NCBI GenBank assembly: GCA_036387415.1
Contig: DASVTU010000009.1
Location: forward strand, 1-64,000
Length of the DNA stretch: 64,000 nt
From: DASVTU01 sp036387415
Lineage (GTDB): Bacteria > Acidobacteriota > Blastocatellia > Pyrinomonadales > Pyrinomonadaceae
Reading direction: 5' to 3'
Shown here: one piece after another, positions 56,421 through 64,000 of the stretch
How positions within the stretch are numbered: the first letter of the stretch is position 1
Layout: every line of letters starts with the position of its first letter
Program-made: the position numbers and the translations under genes
The notes under the pieces: model-generated
The model's database searches: none
What the model was told of the DNA's origin: nothing
What the model saw: the letters and a program-made list of their open reading frames with translations, nothing else

Positions 56421-58025
56421 TCAGTCATGTCTGAGTGCGCGAACGGGGTCGATGCGCGCGGCACGCGCCGCCGGATACAAAGCCGCGATGATGGCGATAA
56501 TCATCGCAAACAGAATCGCGCCGAGCCAGAGGTAGGGCGGGAGCGAAAAGAAGTCGATATAGGACGCGCCTTTCGGTTGGAGGACAAACTTGAATGTGAG
56601 AAAGTTTGCCAGCCGCGCGATGCCCCATGCGCCCAACGCGCCGACCACGCCGCCCGCAAAACCTATCACTGCCGCCTCGACGAAGAAGATTAGTTTTATC
56701 TCGCGGTCGTCCGCGCCGATGGCCTTCATGATGCCGATTTCGCGCGTGCGTTCGAGGATGGACATAATCATCGTGTTAGCAATGCCGAGCGAAGCGACGA
56801 GCAGAGAGATACTGCCGAGCAGGCCGAGCGCGGAGTTGACGACGAGAAAGAAGGTGCGTATCTCGTCGAGTTGATTGAAGAGACTGAACGTGCTGAAGCC
56901 CATCTCGGTCAGACGCCGCGACACATCCTTCGTCATCGAGGGGTCATCGACGCGCACCGTCGCCGATTCGTATCCTTCGTTCTCGCTCGCATCGAGCACG
57001 CCGCTCTGCCGCGCCAGTTGCACCGCCACTTCGTCCAACACATCACGATGCGACGCCGACCATTCGCGCGCAAACGCAAGCGGCACGTAGACGTTGGCGG
57101 CGGGCATCAGTCCCCGAAAACGACTCGAACCGCCCATGCCGCTCTCCTCAATCTCGTTCTTCAACACGCCGACGATACGAAAACGACGCGCCACCAACTC
57201 TTCATCATTCTTCGCGCCGTCCGCACCGTCGTCGCCATCTTTCGCCCCTTCACCTCCATCCGAATCTTCGAGCGGAATGCCGAAGAAACTCAACGGTTCG
57301 TTGTCGCGGCTAGCATTTTTGTCGTCGTCTGCGTTCGCCTCCTTTGTGCCTGCTCTCCCTTCACGCTCCGGTGGCGCGAGAAGTTCCAACATTTGCCCCA
57401 CGGCCTCTTGCGCGTTCTTGTAGCCGAAGATTTTCAGATAACCCTCATCGACCACGGCCTCGTCCGTATCGGGCGCGCTAATCATTTCTCCGGCGGCAAA
57501 ATGTTTGAAGCGCGAGGCGGCATTCGGCACGCGCACGCCGCCAATCGTCTGTTGCCGGACGTGACCATTAACGCGGACGTAGGCGCGAAAATCGACGTTT
57601 GGCTCGACGTAAGCGACGCCGGGCACGCGCGCAATTTCGTCAATCGCCGCATCGTCGAGCGCACGCCGCGAAGACTTTCTGTTGCCGCGTCGCGGCGAAT
57701 CGTCGCCGTCGTCATCGTCGTTAGCCTCTGCATCTCGGTCGCCGTCGGCGTTCTCATTTTGGTTCGCGCTTTCGTCGCCGCCGCTGCGCTTTTCGAGTTG
57801 CGCCGTGATGATGCCCGCGATGTTGCGACCCGAAACCGTGATTTCGTTGAACAGGTCGAGGTCTTTGAAACGTTCGACCGTGTTGCGTTGCAGACCCAGA
57901 CCGAACGACACCATCGTAACAATCACCGCCACGCCGACGACCACGCCCATCGTCGTCAAGACCGCGCGCAGTTTCGCCTCGCGCAAGTTTCTCAAAGCGA
58001 GACGGAGAATATCGAAGAAGCTCAT
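56421..58025 (-). CDS. MacB/FtsX-type ABC transporter permease
   Basis: The 534-aa product has the four-helix MacB-type layout. One N-terminal helix (about residues 20-43) is followed by a long periplasmic domain (about 45-395) and three C-terminal helices within the FtsX domain (about 400-525). The FtsX motif NTMIMSILERTREIGIMKAIGADDREI lies near residue 418. Two acidic low-complexity inserts lie in the periplasmic part (about 80-118 and 228-290). The ATPase it needs could be the one at 61089-61769, but three other genes separate them. Confidence 0.87.
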   Translation of the reverse strand: MSFFDILRLALRNLREAKLRAVLTTMGVVVGVAVIVTMVSFGLGLQRNTVERFKDLDLFNEITVSGRNIAGIITAQLEKRSGGDESANQNENADGDRDAEANDDDDGDDSPRRGNRKSSRRALDDAAIDEIARVPGVAYVEPNVDFRAYVRVNGHVRQQTIGGVRVPNAASRFKHFAAGEMISAPDTDEAVVDEGYLKIFGYKNAQEAVGQMLELLAPPEREGRAGTKEANADDDKNASRDNEPLSFFGIPLEDSDGGEGAKDGDDGADGAKNDEELVARRFRIVGVLKNEIEESGMGGSSRFRGLMPAANVYVPLAFAREWSASHRDVLDEVAVQLARQSGVLDASENEGYESATVRVDDPSMTKDVSRRLTEMGFSTFSLFNQLDEIRTFFLVVNSALGLLGSISLLVASLGIANTMIMSILERTREIGIMKAIGADDREIKLIFFVEAAVIGFAGGVVGALGAWGIARLANFLTFKFVLQPKGASYIDFFSLPPYLWLGAILFAMIIAIIAALYPAARAARIDPVRALRHD

Positions 58026-58125
58026 AGAGATGTTTCTGACCTCGAAATATTACGACGGCGCATTACTTGAAGACGCTGCTGTTGAGGATGTCTGCCAAAA
58101 GCCGTCGCCCTGTTTTGCGGACTGT

Positions 58126-58980
58126 TCAGTTATGCATGGCGAGCCGCAGGCGCATCCTCTTGAGTTGTTCGCGCGCCGCTTCTTCGTCCGTCGCGGGCGG
58201 TGCGGAGTCGAGATAGCTCTGCATGTCGGCAATCGCTTCGGGCAGGCGTTGGATTTGCGCGAGCAGTACGGCGCGGTCGCGCCTCTCCTCTACGGCTTGA
58301 GGCGCGAGCAGCAGGATGCGTTCGACCACGGCGACCGCCGCTCGATAGAGCGACGCCTGCACGTAAATCCCTTTGAGGTTACGCAGCAAGCGGACGAGAA
58401 TTTCGCGTGCGGTCATCGGGCGCAGGTGTTCCGGCGAGAGTTGAATCTGTCCACCGTAGACGACATCAAGGCGCTGCTGGCAATCGTCTTCGTCGATGAT
58501 GTGACCCTGAAAAGGGTCAACCATGATACCGCGCTCGTCGTCGGCATCGCGGCGCACGCGGACGACGAAATGGCCGGGCAACCCGACGCCCTCCGTCAGC
58601 AATCCGGCGCGGCGTCCGACATCCATGTAAACGACGGAAAGCGTTATCGGGATGCCCGTGCGGCGGTCGAGCACGTGATTGAGCAGGCTGTTGCGCGGGT
58701 CGTAATAATCCTGCTGATTGCCCGTAAAACCGAGTTCGCCGAGCAGGTAATCGTTCAACGCGAGGACGGGCGCATCCGCATGCCGCTCGACGCGCCGACG
58801 CGCCTCCAAACCCATCTCATACAACAACCCGCGATACTTTGCGACATCAAAACGCGGCTCGTCTTCGGCAGCGACGAGCAACGCGGCATGCGCCAAATCA
58901 ATCGCCGCATCCGGCTGCATCGACGCCAGTGTGAAATGGCGTCGCGCCTCCAACGCAGCGATTTTGTCGGCAGGAGTCAT
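58126..58980 (-). CDS. SirB1 family transglutaminase-like protein
   Basis: The 284-aa product matches the SirB1/transglutaminase-like family. It has an N-terminal YDPRNSLLNHVLDRRTGIPITLSVVYMDVGRRAG near residue 95, GVGLPGHFVVRV near 133, and a C-terminal TPR-like helical part. The family retains a transglutaminase-type fold without the usual catalytic Cys. The function is unknown. It lies 100 bases upstream of the ABC permease gene on the same strand. Confidence 0.85.
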   Translation of the reverse strand: MTPADKIAALEARRHFTLASMQPDAAIDLAHAALLVAAEDEPRFDVAKYRGLLYEMGLEARRRVERHADAPVLALNDYLLGELGFTGNQQDYYDPRNSLLNHVLDRRTGIPITLSVVYMDVGRRAGLLTEGVGLPGHFVVRVRRDADDERGIMVDPFQGHIIDEDDCQQRLDVVYGGQIQLSPEHLRPMTAREILVRLLRNLKGIYVQASLYRAAVAVVERILLLAPQAVEERRDRAVLLAQIQRLPEAIADMQSYLDSAPPATDEEAAREQLKRMRLRLAMHN

Positions 58981-59018
58981 AAAGGAATTGATGAATTCGG
59001 ATTGCGGAACGATTAGGA

Positions 59019-59150
59019 TTGACTCATTAACTCATTGATTCATTGATTCATTGATTGATTGACTCATTGAAGGCTAAGAGCAGTCGATTATCTAAAGCCA
59101 TGCGCCAATAAACCAATGAATCAATGTGCCGATGTATCAATGCATCAATT
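59019..59150. repeat. 8-bp-word hairpin, GATTCATT family
   Basis: Left arm 59020-59069 is six 8-bp words such as GACTCATT and GATTCATT. Right arm 59105-59150 has the complementary words (AATGAATC, AATGCATC). The loop contains a non-repetitive 35-base stretch. It lies between the HAD hydrolase stop and the SirB1 gene start. Confidence 0.83.
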
Positions 59151-59165
59151 TCTTCCGTTCGGCAA

Positions 59166-59864
59166 TCATCGTTTGTTGTAGACGTGGTGCAGGGCGTCGG
59201 TCGTCCAGTCGGCGAGGCTATGGGTGACGACATCGGCGTCCGCTTCGCGCAGAGCCTTTTCGGACACGGTGTTGGCGACGCCGAGCGTACGCATTCCAGC
59301 GGCGCGTGCGGATTTAATCCCTGGCGGCGAATCCTCTATGACGAGACATTCGTCCGCCCGCAGCGGCAAGACGTGCGCCTCGCTGCGTCGCTCGTTGAGT
59401 AGTTCGAGGGCACGACGGTAGCAGTACGGGTCGGGCTTGCAGGGTCGTTCCTCCTCCGCGCTCACGATGATGGAAAAATAACTCTTGAGCGTCGCGCGTT
59501 CGAGCACGTAATCAATCTCCTCGCGTCGCGCCATACTAACGAGACCGAGCGGATAGACGCGCGCCAACGCCTTGATAAATGTGACGACGCCTGGAAATAG
59601 CGGCAACTCGTCGCCGTAGAGATGGCGATGAATCTCCCAACGCTTTGCAATCAAAGAACGCATGGTTTCATCGTTCAACTCCTTCCCCGCCTTCTCGTAA
59701 ATCGAACGGAGAAAAGTGGCGTCGTCCATGCCGAGCGAGCCGTAGTAGTCTTCGTCCGTGAGCGTGACACCCTCCGCGTCGAGCGCCTCGCGGTATGCTT
59801 TCAATTGCAAACCCTCGTCGTCGATAATGACGCCGTTGAAATCAAACAAGATGGCCTGAATCAT
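59166..59864 (-). CDS. HAD superfamily hydrolase with Asn in motif I
   Basis: The 232-aa product has the HAD fold of the beta-phosphoglucomutase-like group: motif I at residues 8-12 (DFNGV), motif II VSMA near 108, motif III Lys in PCKPDPYCY, and motif IV VIEDSPPGIKSARAAGM near residue 175. In motif I the second Asp, normally DxD, is Asn. The acid/base residue is therefore missing and the activity could be altered. The start at 59864 follows the family. It could act on a sugar phosphate; the substrate is unknown. Confidence 0.85.
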   Translation of the reverse strand: MIQAILFDFNGVIIDDEGLQLKAYREALDAEGVTLTDEDYYGSLGMDDATFLRSIYEKAGKELNDETMRSLIAKRWEIHRHLYGDELPLFPGVVTFIKALARVYPLGLVSMARREEIDYVLERATLKSYFSIIVSAEEERPCKPDPYCYRRALELLNERRSEAHVLPLRADECLVIEDSPPGIKSARAAGMRTLGVANTVSEKALREADADVVTHSLADWTTDALHHVYNKR

Positions 59865-59942
59865 GAAGCCGTATAGAAACCCGATTTGAATTGGGATGTA
59901 ACGCCGACATTGTAAGCCGCGCGCAGCAGGCAAGGCAAAACC

Positions 59943-60112
59943 GATTGCGGATTTCGGAATGCGGAATGCGGATTGAAAACAGTAGCCGGAAATAGTAGAC
60001 AGTAGAAAAGCTTTGCCGCTTGAGACGAATTTGTCTTCTTACTTTTATTCTGGCTTCTGACTTTTGATTTCTTGTTCTGCCAATCCGCAATCCGAGTTCC
60101 GCATTCCGCAAT
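59943..60112. repeat. composite heptamer-word hairpin, GCGGAAT family
   Basis: Outer arms 59943-59975 and 60081-60112 carry 7-bp words GCGGATT and GCGGAAT and pair over about 32 bp. The inside holds a second set of 7-bp words of a different type (AGTAGAC-like on the left, TTCTGAC-like on the right) that pair partly. It fills the space between the cNMP/DUF1003 gene stop and the HAD gene. Confidence 0.82.
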
Positions 60113-60969
60113 TATTTGTTTTCGGCTCTCTGTTCACGAAAAAGCATGGGGAGTCGTTCGCTTTCGAGCACGTCGAGACGGCGCAGGACTTCTGTGAGGG
60201 CGAGTTCGTTTTTGAGGTTGACTTGGTAGTCGAGGTCGGCGCGGAGACGGTCTTTGCCCGCCTCGCGATTTTGCGACATCATGATAATCGGCGCTTGCAG
60301 GCTGGCGATAACATTCAAAATGAAACTGAGGAAGATGTACGGATAGGGGTCGAAACTGCCCTCGCGGAGCAGCAAAGTATTGAGCAACACCCAGAGCGCG
60401 ATGATGCTGAAGGCCGTGATGATGAACATCCAACTTCCGCCGAACCTTGCCAGAAGGTCAGCCATCCGGTCGCCGAGCGTGAGGCGCGATTGCATCTCTT
60501 CGTTGACGTTGCGCGAGACGCGTTGACGCAGGAGTTGGTCGGTCTGTCGCAGACGGTTGGCAATCGCCGATAGCATACGCAACGCGACATCCGTATTGCT
60601 TCGCACAAACTCCAAAAAATCCTTGCGCGACAAGACTGCGAACTGCGCCGTTTCCGTCACGCTCGCATCAGCCGAACGAGGTTTGCCATCGAGCAAAGCC
60701 ATCTCGCCGAAGAAGTCGCCGCGTTTGAGTTCGGCGAGCGTCAAATCTTCTCCATCGGCATCGTGGATGTGAATACGCACGCTCCCGCTCTCAATCAAAT
60801 AGAGCGCGTCGCCCGCGTCGCCCGAACGGAACAGGACGCTTCCGGCCACCGCCTCGCGCCGCTCCAACAACGCGCGCAACGCCGACGCGGCCCCGTCGTC
60901 GAGCGACGCAAAGAGTGGAACCGAACGCAACGCTTCCAACGTCATACCCGTCGGCACATCATCACGCAT
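60112..60969 (-). CDS. cyclic-nucleotide-binding domain and DUF1003 membrane protein
   Basis: The 285-aa product has a cNMP-binding-like domain at about residues 10-130 (VLFRSGDAGDALYLIESGSVRIHI and GDFFGEMALLDGKPRSADASV, the phosphate-binding cassette). A DUF1003 region follows with two transmembrane helices (about 185-235). The layout suggests a membrane protein gated or sensed by a cyclic nucleotide; the ligand is unproven. The ATG at 60969 with GGGAG upstream is chosen. The frame extends to 61014 but that part is translated repeat sequence. Confidence 0.83.
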   Translation of the reverse strand: MRDDVPTGMTLEALRSVPLFASLDDGAASALRALLERREAVAGSVLFRSGDAGDALYLIESGSVRIHIHDADGEDLTLAELKRGDFFGEMALLDGKPRSADASVTETAQFAVLSRKDFLEFVRSNTDVALRMLSAIANRLRQTDQLLRQRVSRNVNEEMQSRLTLGDRMADLLARFGGSWMFIITAFSIIALWVLLNTLLLREGSFDPYPYIFLSFILNVIASLQAPIIMMSQNREAGKDRLRADLDYQVNLKNELALTEVLRRLDVLESERLPMLFREQRAENK

Positions 60970-61002
60970 AAGGCAACTCCCATCGCAAGGGATGAGGTAG
61001 AA

Positions 61003-61072
61003 AGATTGATTCATTGACCCATCGGCTCATTGACTCATTGCCTCTTAAATCAATGAATCAATGAATAATTCT
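61003..61072. repeat. 8-bp-word hairpin, GATTCATT family
   Basis: Left arm 61004-61041 has 8-bp words GATTCATT and GACTCATT. Right arm 61047-61072 has AATGAATC words. Pairing is strong over the outer 15 bp and weaker inside. Same family as 59019-59150, 2 kb away. Confidence 0.78.
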
Positions 61073-61088
61073 GTTCATCCCTCTGCCT

Positions 61089-61769
<681 letters not shown>

Positions 61770-61781
61770 AAACTCAAATCA

Positions 61782-61870
61782 AGGGGAAAGGTTAAAAAGG
61801 GAAAAGGCGAAAAGGAAAAGACGAATCTTATCAATTCGCCCTTTCCCCGTTAACCCGCTTCCACTTTTAA
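61782..61870. repeat. heptamer-word hairpin, GGGAAA family
   Basis: Left arm 61782-61823 has words such as GGGGAAA and GGTTAAA. Right arm 61834-61870 is the complement. Same word family as 21811-21891, 36204-36313 and 53846-53940. It lies between the nuoI stop and the ABC ATPase start. Confidence 0.8.
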
Positions 61871-61883
61871 TCCTGCTTTGGTT

Positions 61884-62405
61884 TTAGACTTCTTTGTATT
61901 CCGAGTTCACGTCTTCGTCGGAAAACGCGACGCGGTAGTTGAGCGACTGTTTCTGCTTGGTAATCAGGAGGTCGTCTTTGGTCTTCAAGAGGTCGGCGCG
62001 GCTATAGACCGACAACTCGAAGTTGTAGCCATGCGTGATGGCGTCTTTCGGGCAGGCTTCGACGCAGAAGCCGCAGAAGATGCAGCGTCCGTAGTCGATA
62101 TTGTAGACCTTCGCGAAACGCTCATCGACGCCCGTGCGTTCTTCGGCGGGACGCGGGTCGTCCGCCGCCACGATGTAGATGCAATCCGACGGGCACGCCG
62201 CCGCGCACAGGTAACACGCGACGCATTTTTCCCTGCCGAGTTCGTCAACGTGCAACAGATGCATCCCGCGATAACGCGGCTGCACCGTTACGGGTTCGTC
62301 CGGGTATTCGACCGTCCACTTCTCCCTCGGAATGTAAGAGAACGTCACGCCCATACCCTTGATGATGGCCTTCGTTGATTCGATGATGTCAGAAATTATC
62401 GACAT
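61884..62405 (-). CDS. nuoI: NADH-quinone oxidoreductase subunit I
   Basis: The 173-aa product has two CxxCxxCxxxCP clusters (CVACYLCAAACP near residue 61 and CIFCGFCVEACP near 106) for two [4Fe-4S] centres. The segment between them, beginning RFAKVYNIDYGRC, is typical of the peripheral arm subunit of complex I. AAGGA lies 7 bases upstream of the ATG. It lies alone here, outside any visible nuo cluster, so the other complex I genes are elsewhere. Confidence 0.93.
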   Translation of the reverse strand: MSIISDIIESTKAIIKGMGVTFSYIPREKWTVEYPDEPVTVQPRYRGMHLLHVDELGREKCVACYLCAAACPSDCIYIVAADDPRPAEERTGVDERFAKVYNIDYGRCIFCGFCVEACPKDAITHGYNFELSVYSRADLLKTKDDLLITKQKQSLNYRVAFSDEDVNSEYKEV

Positions 62406-62417
62406 AACTTTTCCTTA

Positions 62418-62490
62418 GTGAATCGTCAATCGTAAATCGTGATGAGAAAAATCCGTTTTTTCGATTTACGATTGACGATTTACCATTTAC
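62418..62490. repeat. heptamer-word hairpin, AATCGTA family
   Basis: Left arm 62418-62450 has words GAATCGT, CAATCGT and AAATCGT. Right arm 62456-62490 is the complement. The arms pair over about 28 bp. The right end carries the last codon and stop of ndk (62487-62489). Confidence 0.88.
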
Positions 62491-62918
62491 GAAACGAGTT
62501 CGAGGCGACTGAAGAAATAAGCGATTTCGATGGCGGCGTTCTCCTCCGAGTCGGAACCGTGGACGGCGTTCTCGCCGATGGACGCGGCAAACTCCTTGCG
62601 AATCGTTCCCTCGTCGGCTTTGGACGGGTCGGTCGCGCCCATCAAATCGCGCCACGCCTTGACCGCGCCATCCTTCTCCAACGCGAGCACCACACACGGC
62701 GCGCTCGACATGAAACTCGTCAACTCCCCGAAGAAAGGTCGTTCACGATGCACCGCATAAAAGCCTTCGGCCTCCTCGCGCGTCATGTGAATCAGCTTCA
62801 TCCCGCGCAGACGAAAACCGCCTTCCGTGATGCGTTGCAAAATCGCTCCCGTCTTCCCTCCGCGCACCGCATCGGGCTTGATGATTCCGAATGTCAAATT
62901 TCCTGTCTGTTCAGCCAT
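62487..62918 (-). CDS. ndk: nucleoside diphosphate kinase
   Basis: The 143-aa product has the NDK fold with TFGIIKPDAVRGGKTG at the N-terminus, the FYAVHRERPFFGELTSFMSSAP segment and the active-site His in NAVHGSDS near residue 118. It transfers phosphate between nucleoside tri- and diphosphates. Length and motifs are complete. The stop codon and final Ser lie inside the repeat at 62418-62490. The gene follows the coiled-coil and sucD genes. Confidence 0.97.
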   Translation of the reverse strand: MAEQTGNLTFGIIKPDAVRGGKTGAILQRITEGGFRLRGMKLIHMTREEAEGFYAVHRERPFFGELTSFMSSAPCVVLALEKDGAVKAWRDLMGATDPSKADEGTIRKEFAASIGENAVHGSDSEENAAIEIAYFFSRLELVS

Positions 62919-62951
62919 TGTGTCCTCAAAGAAAATAGAATTTGATTCAAC

Positions 62952-63317
62952 TTACTCCGACCTGCCGTTGCGGCCTTCTTTCACAATATCAATCAAGGCA
63001 TCCAAACGACGGTCAGTATGTATCTGTGATTCAGCCAACTTAGCTTGTGCTTCCGCTAATTCAGACATTTTCTCAGCCAAAATTGTCATCACCATGTCTA
63101 TGCGACTTTGAGAAGCGGAGAGTTGTGCTAGCGCATCCTCTGTACGGATTTGTGCGTCGGCCAGTGCTGCTATTTTGGCTTCTGAATTCACTTGTGCTCT
63201 AGCGAGTTCATCTATCCACGATTGATGGGTGTCAGCCCGCTCGCTGGTATTGCGTGCAAGTTCAATAAGTATTTTATTTGTCTGCTCTAGTTCTCGAAGC
63301 CTTTCGTCGCTGCTCAT
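62952..63317 (-). CDS. small coiled-coil protein
   Basis: The 121-aa product is a charged helix from end to end with tandem-like motifs such as ALADAQIRTEDALAQLSASQ and ELAEAQAKLAESQIHTDRRLDALI. A coiled coil is very likely. No family is recognised. It is inserted between sucD and ndk, which are often close neighbours, on the same strand. A comparable small coiled-coil gene overlaps meaB at 26195-26509. Confidence 0.65.
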   Translation of the reverse strand: MSSDERLRELEQTNKILIELARNTSERADTHQSWIDELARAQVNSEAKIAALADAQIRTEDALAQLSASQSRIDMVMTILAEKMSELAEAQAKLAESQIHTDRRLDALIDIVKEGRNGRSE

Positions 63318-63355
63318 CGCTTAGCCCTTCTCGCAGACAATTTCGATTCAACTAT

Positions 63356-64000
63356 TCATGCCGTGGCGCGTGAGCCGAGAGCGTCTCGGACGGCGGTGCC
63401 AATGTCGGCGGGCGATTGGACGACGTGGATACCGGCCTCTGTGAGTGCTTTCATCTTTTCGGCGGCGGTGCCTTTGCCGCCCGCGATGATGGCTCCGGCG
63501 TGTCCCATGCGACGACCGGGAGGCGCGGTCTGTCCGGCGATGAAGGCGACGATGGGTTTGGTCACATTGTCTCTGGCAAACTCCGCCGCTTCCTCTTCAG
63601 CCGAGCCGCCGATTTCGCCAATCATCACGATGGCTTCCGTTTCGGGGTCGTCTTGAAAGAGCGCGAGGGCGTTCAAGTGCGTCGTGCCGACGATGGGGTC
63701 GCCGCCGATGCCGATGGCGGTGGATTGACCGAGGCCGAGCGCGGTCAACTGTCCTACCGCTTCATAGGTCAACGTCCCCGAACGCGAGACGACGCCGACG
63801 CGTCCTTCCTTGTGGATGTGTCCGGGCATGATGCCGATTTTACACTTGCCGGGCGAGATAACGCCGGGACAGTTCGGGCCGATGAGCCGCGTGTGCTTGT
63901 CTGCCAGAAAGCGTTTCACCTTCACCATGTCGAGCACGGGAATGCCCTCGGTGATGCACACGACGAGCGGCACGCCCGCATCCGCCGCTTCCATGATGGC
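63356..64000 (-). CDS. sucD: succinyl-CoA synthetase alpha subunit (5' end outside window)
   Basis: The visible 214 codons are the C-terminal two thirds of SucD: IGPNCPGVISPGKCKIGIMPG, VGVVSRSGTLTYEAV, GGDPIVGTTHLNALALF, and the end region with the phosphorylated His in RRMGHAGAI. The enzyme makes ATP or GTP from succinyl-CoA in the citric acid cycle. The start is beyond position 64000. It is followed by the coiled-coil gene and ndk. Confidence 0.97.
   Translation of the reverse strand, partial: AIMEAADAGVPLVVCITEGIPVLDMVKVKRFLADKHTRLIGPNCPGVISPGKCKIGIMPGHIHKEGRVGVVSRSGTLTYEAVGQLTALGLGQSTAIGIGGDPIVGTTHLNALALFQDDPETEAIVMIGEIGGSAEEEAAEFARDNVTKPIVAFIAGQTAPPGRRMGHAGAIIAGGKGTAAEKMKALTEAGIHVVQSPADIGTAVRDALGSRATA

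Noticed and set aside
59166..59864. Calling the HAD gene a beta-phosphoglucomutase
   Set aside because: Motif I is DFNGV, and no substrate-specific residues could be verified by eye, so the name was kept general.

Overview
The window is a piece of a bacterial chromosome that most likely comes from an Acidobacteriota member, probably class Blastocatellia. This is an inference from the 16S 5' region (read on the minus strand), the VWFA-related acidobacterial protein family at 10807-11841, and the general gene content. There is no phage, transposase, CRISPR array or integrated plasmid. Nearly all sequence is ordinary housekeeping and envelope genes.

Layout. 1-4556: the 5' part of an rrn operon on the minus strand, transcribed from a near-consensus promoter at 4529-4556 through 16S, tRNA-Ile, initiator tRNA-fMet, tRNA-Ala and into 23S, which is cut by the window edge. 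4626-10443 (minus): SH3 lipoprotein, M61-like peptidase, TonB-dependent receptor and a small Cys/His exported protein. 10724-17168 (plus): VWA protein, DUF4337 protein, purH, M48 peptidase, fabI and a LOG-family protein. 17268-33853 (minus): a long co-directional run of cutA, a DUF2007 protein, a PfkB kinase, a TPR protein, mtnP, an MBL hydrolase, two parvulin-type isomerases, the methylmalonyl-CoA genes mce and meaB, an acyl-CoA dehydrogenase, then rluB-type pseudouridine synthase, scpB, scpA, trpS, an M50 protease and a beta-propeller protein. 34503-38779 (plus): hflX and a PgpH-like HD phosphodiesterase. 38870-50618 (minus): HIT protein, HU, rpsA, two large envelope or exported proteins, glutamate dehydrogenase and larE. 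50989-55151 (plus): exported TPR, coiled-coil, zinc-ribbon and lipoprotein genes. 55257-64000 (minus): polysaccharide deacetylase, ABC permease, SirB1-like, HAD, cNMP/DUF1003, ABC ATPase, nuoI, ndk, a coiled-coil protein and sucD (cut by the edge).

The most striking unexplained structure is not a gene. Nineteen intergenic loci between 14.2 and 62.5 kb hold long imperfect hairpins whose two arms are each built from degenerate tandem words of 7 bp (sometimes 8 or 9). The words fall into about eight unrelated sequence families, yet the architecture is the same. Several genes end inside such an element, taking their last codons and TAA stop from it. Other points for a second look are an initiator tRNA inside the rRNA spacer, an hflX gene that appears to start at AUC behind a perfect Shine-Dalgarno, two parvulins with the active-site HARHIL strand moved to the C-terminal side, and acidic disordered extensions on ScpA, ScpB, HU and S1.

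All functional calls rest on motif recognition by eye. No database search or folding program was run. Residue positions are approximate.
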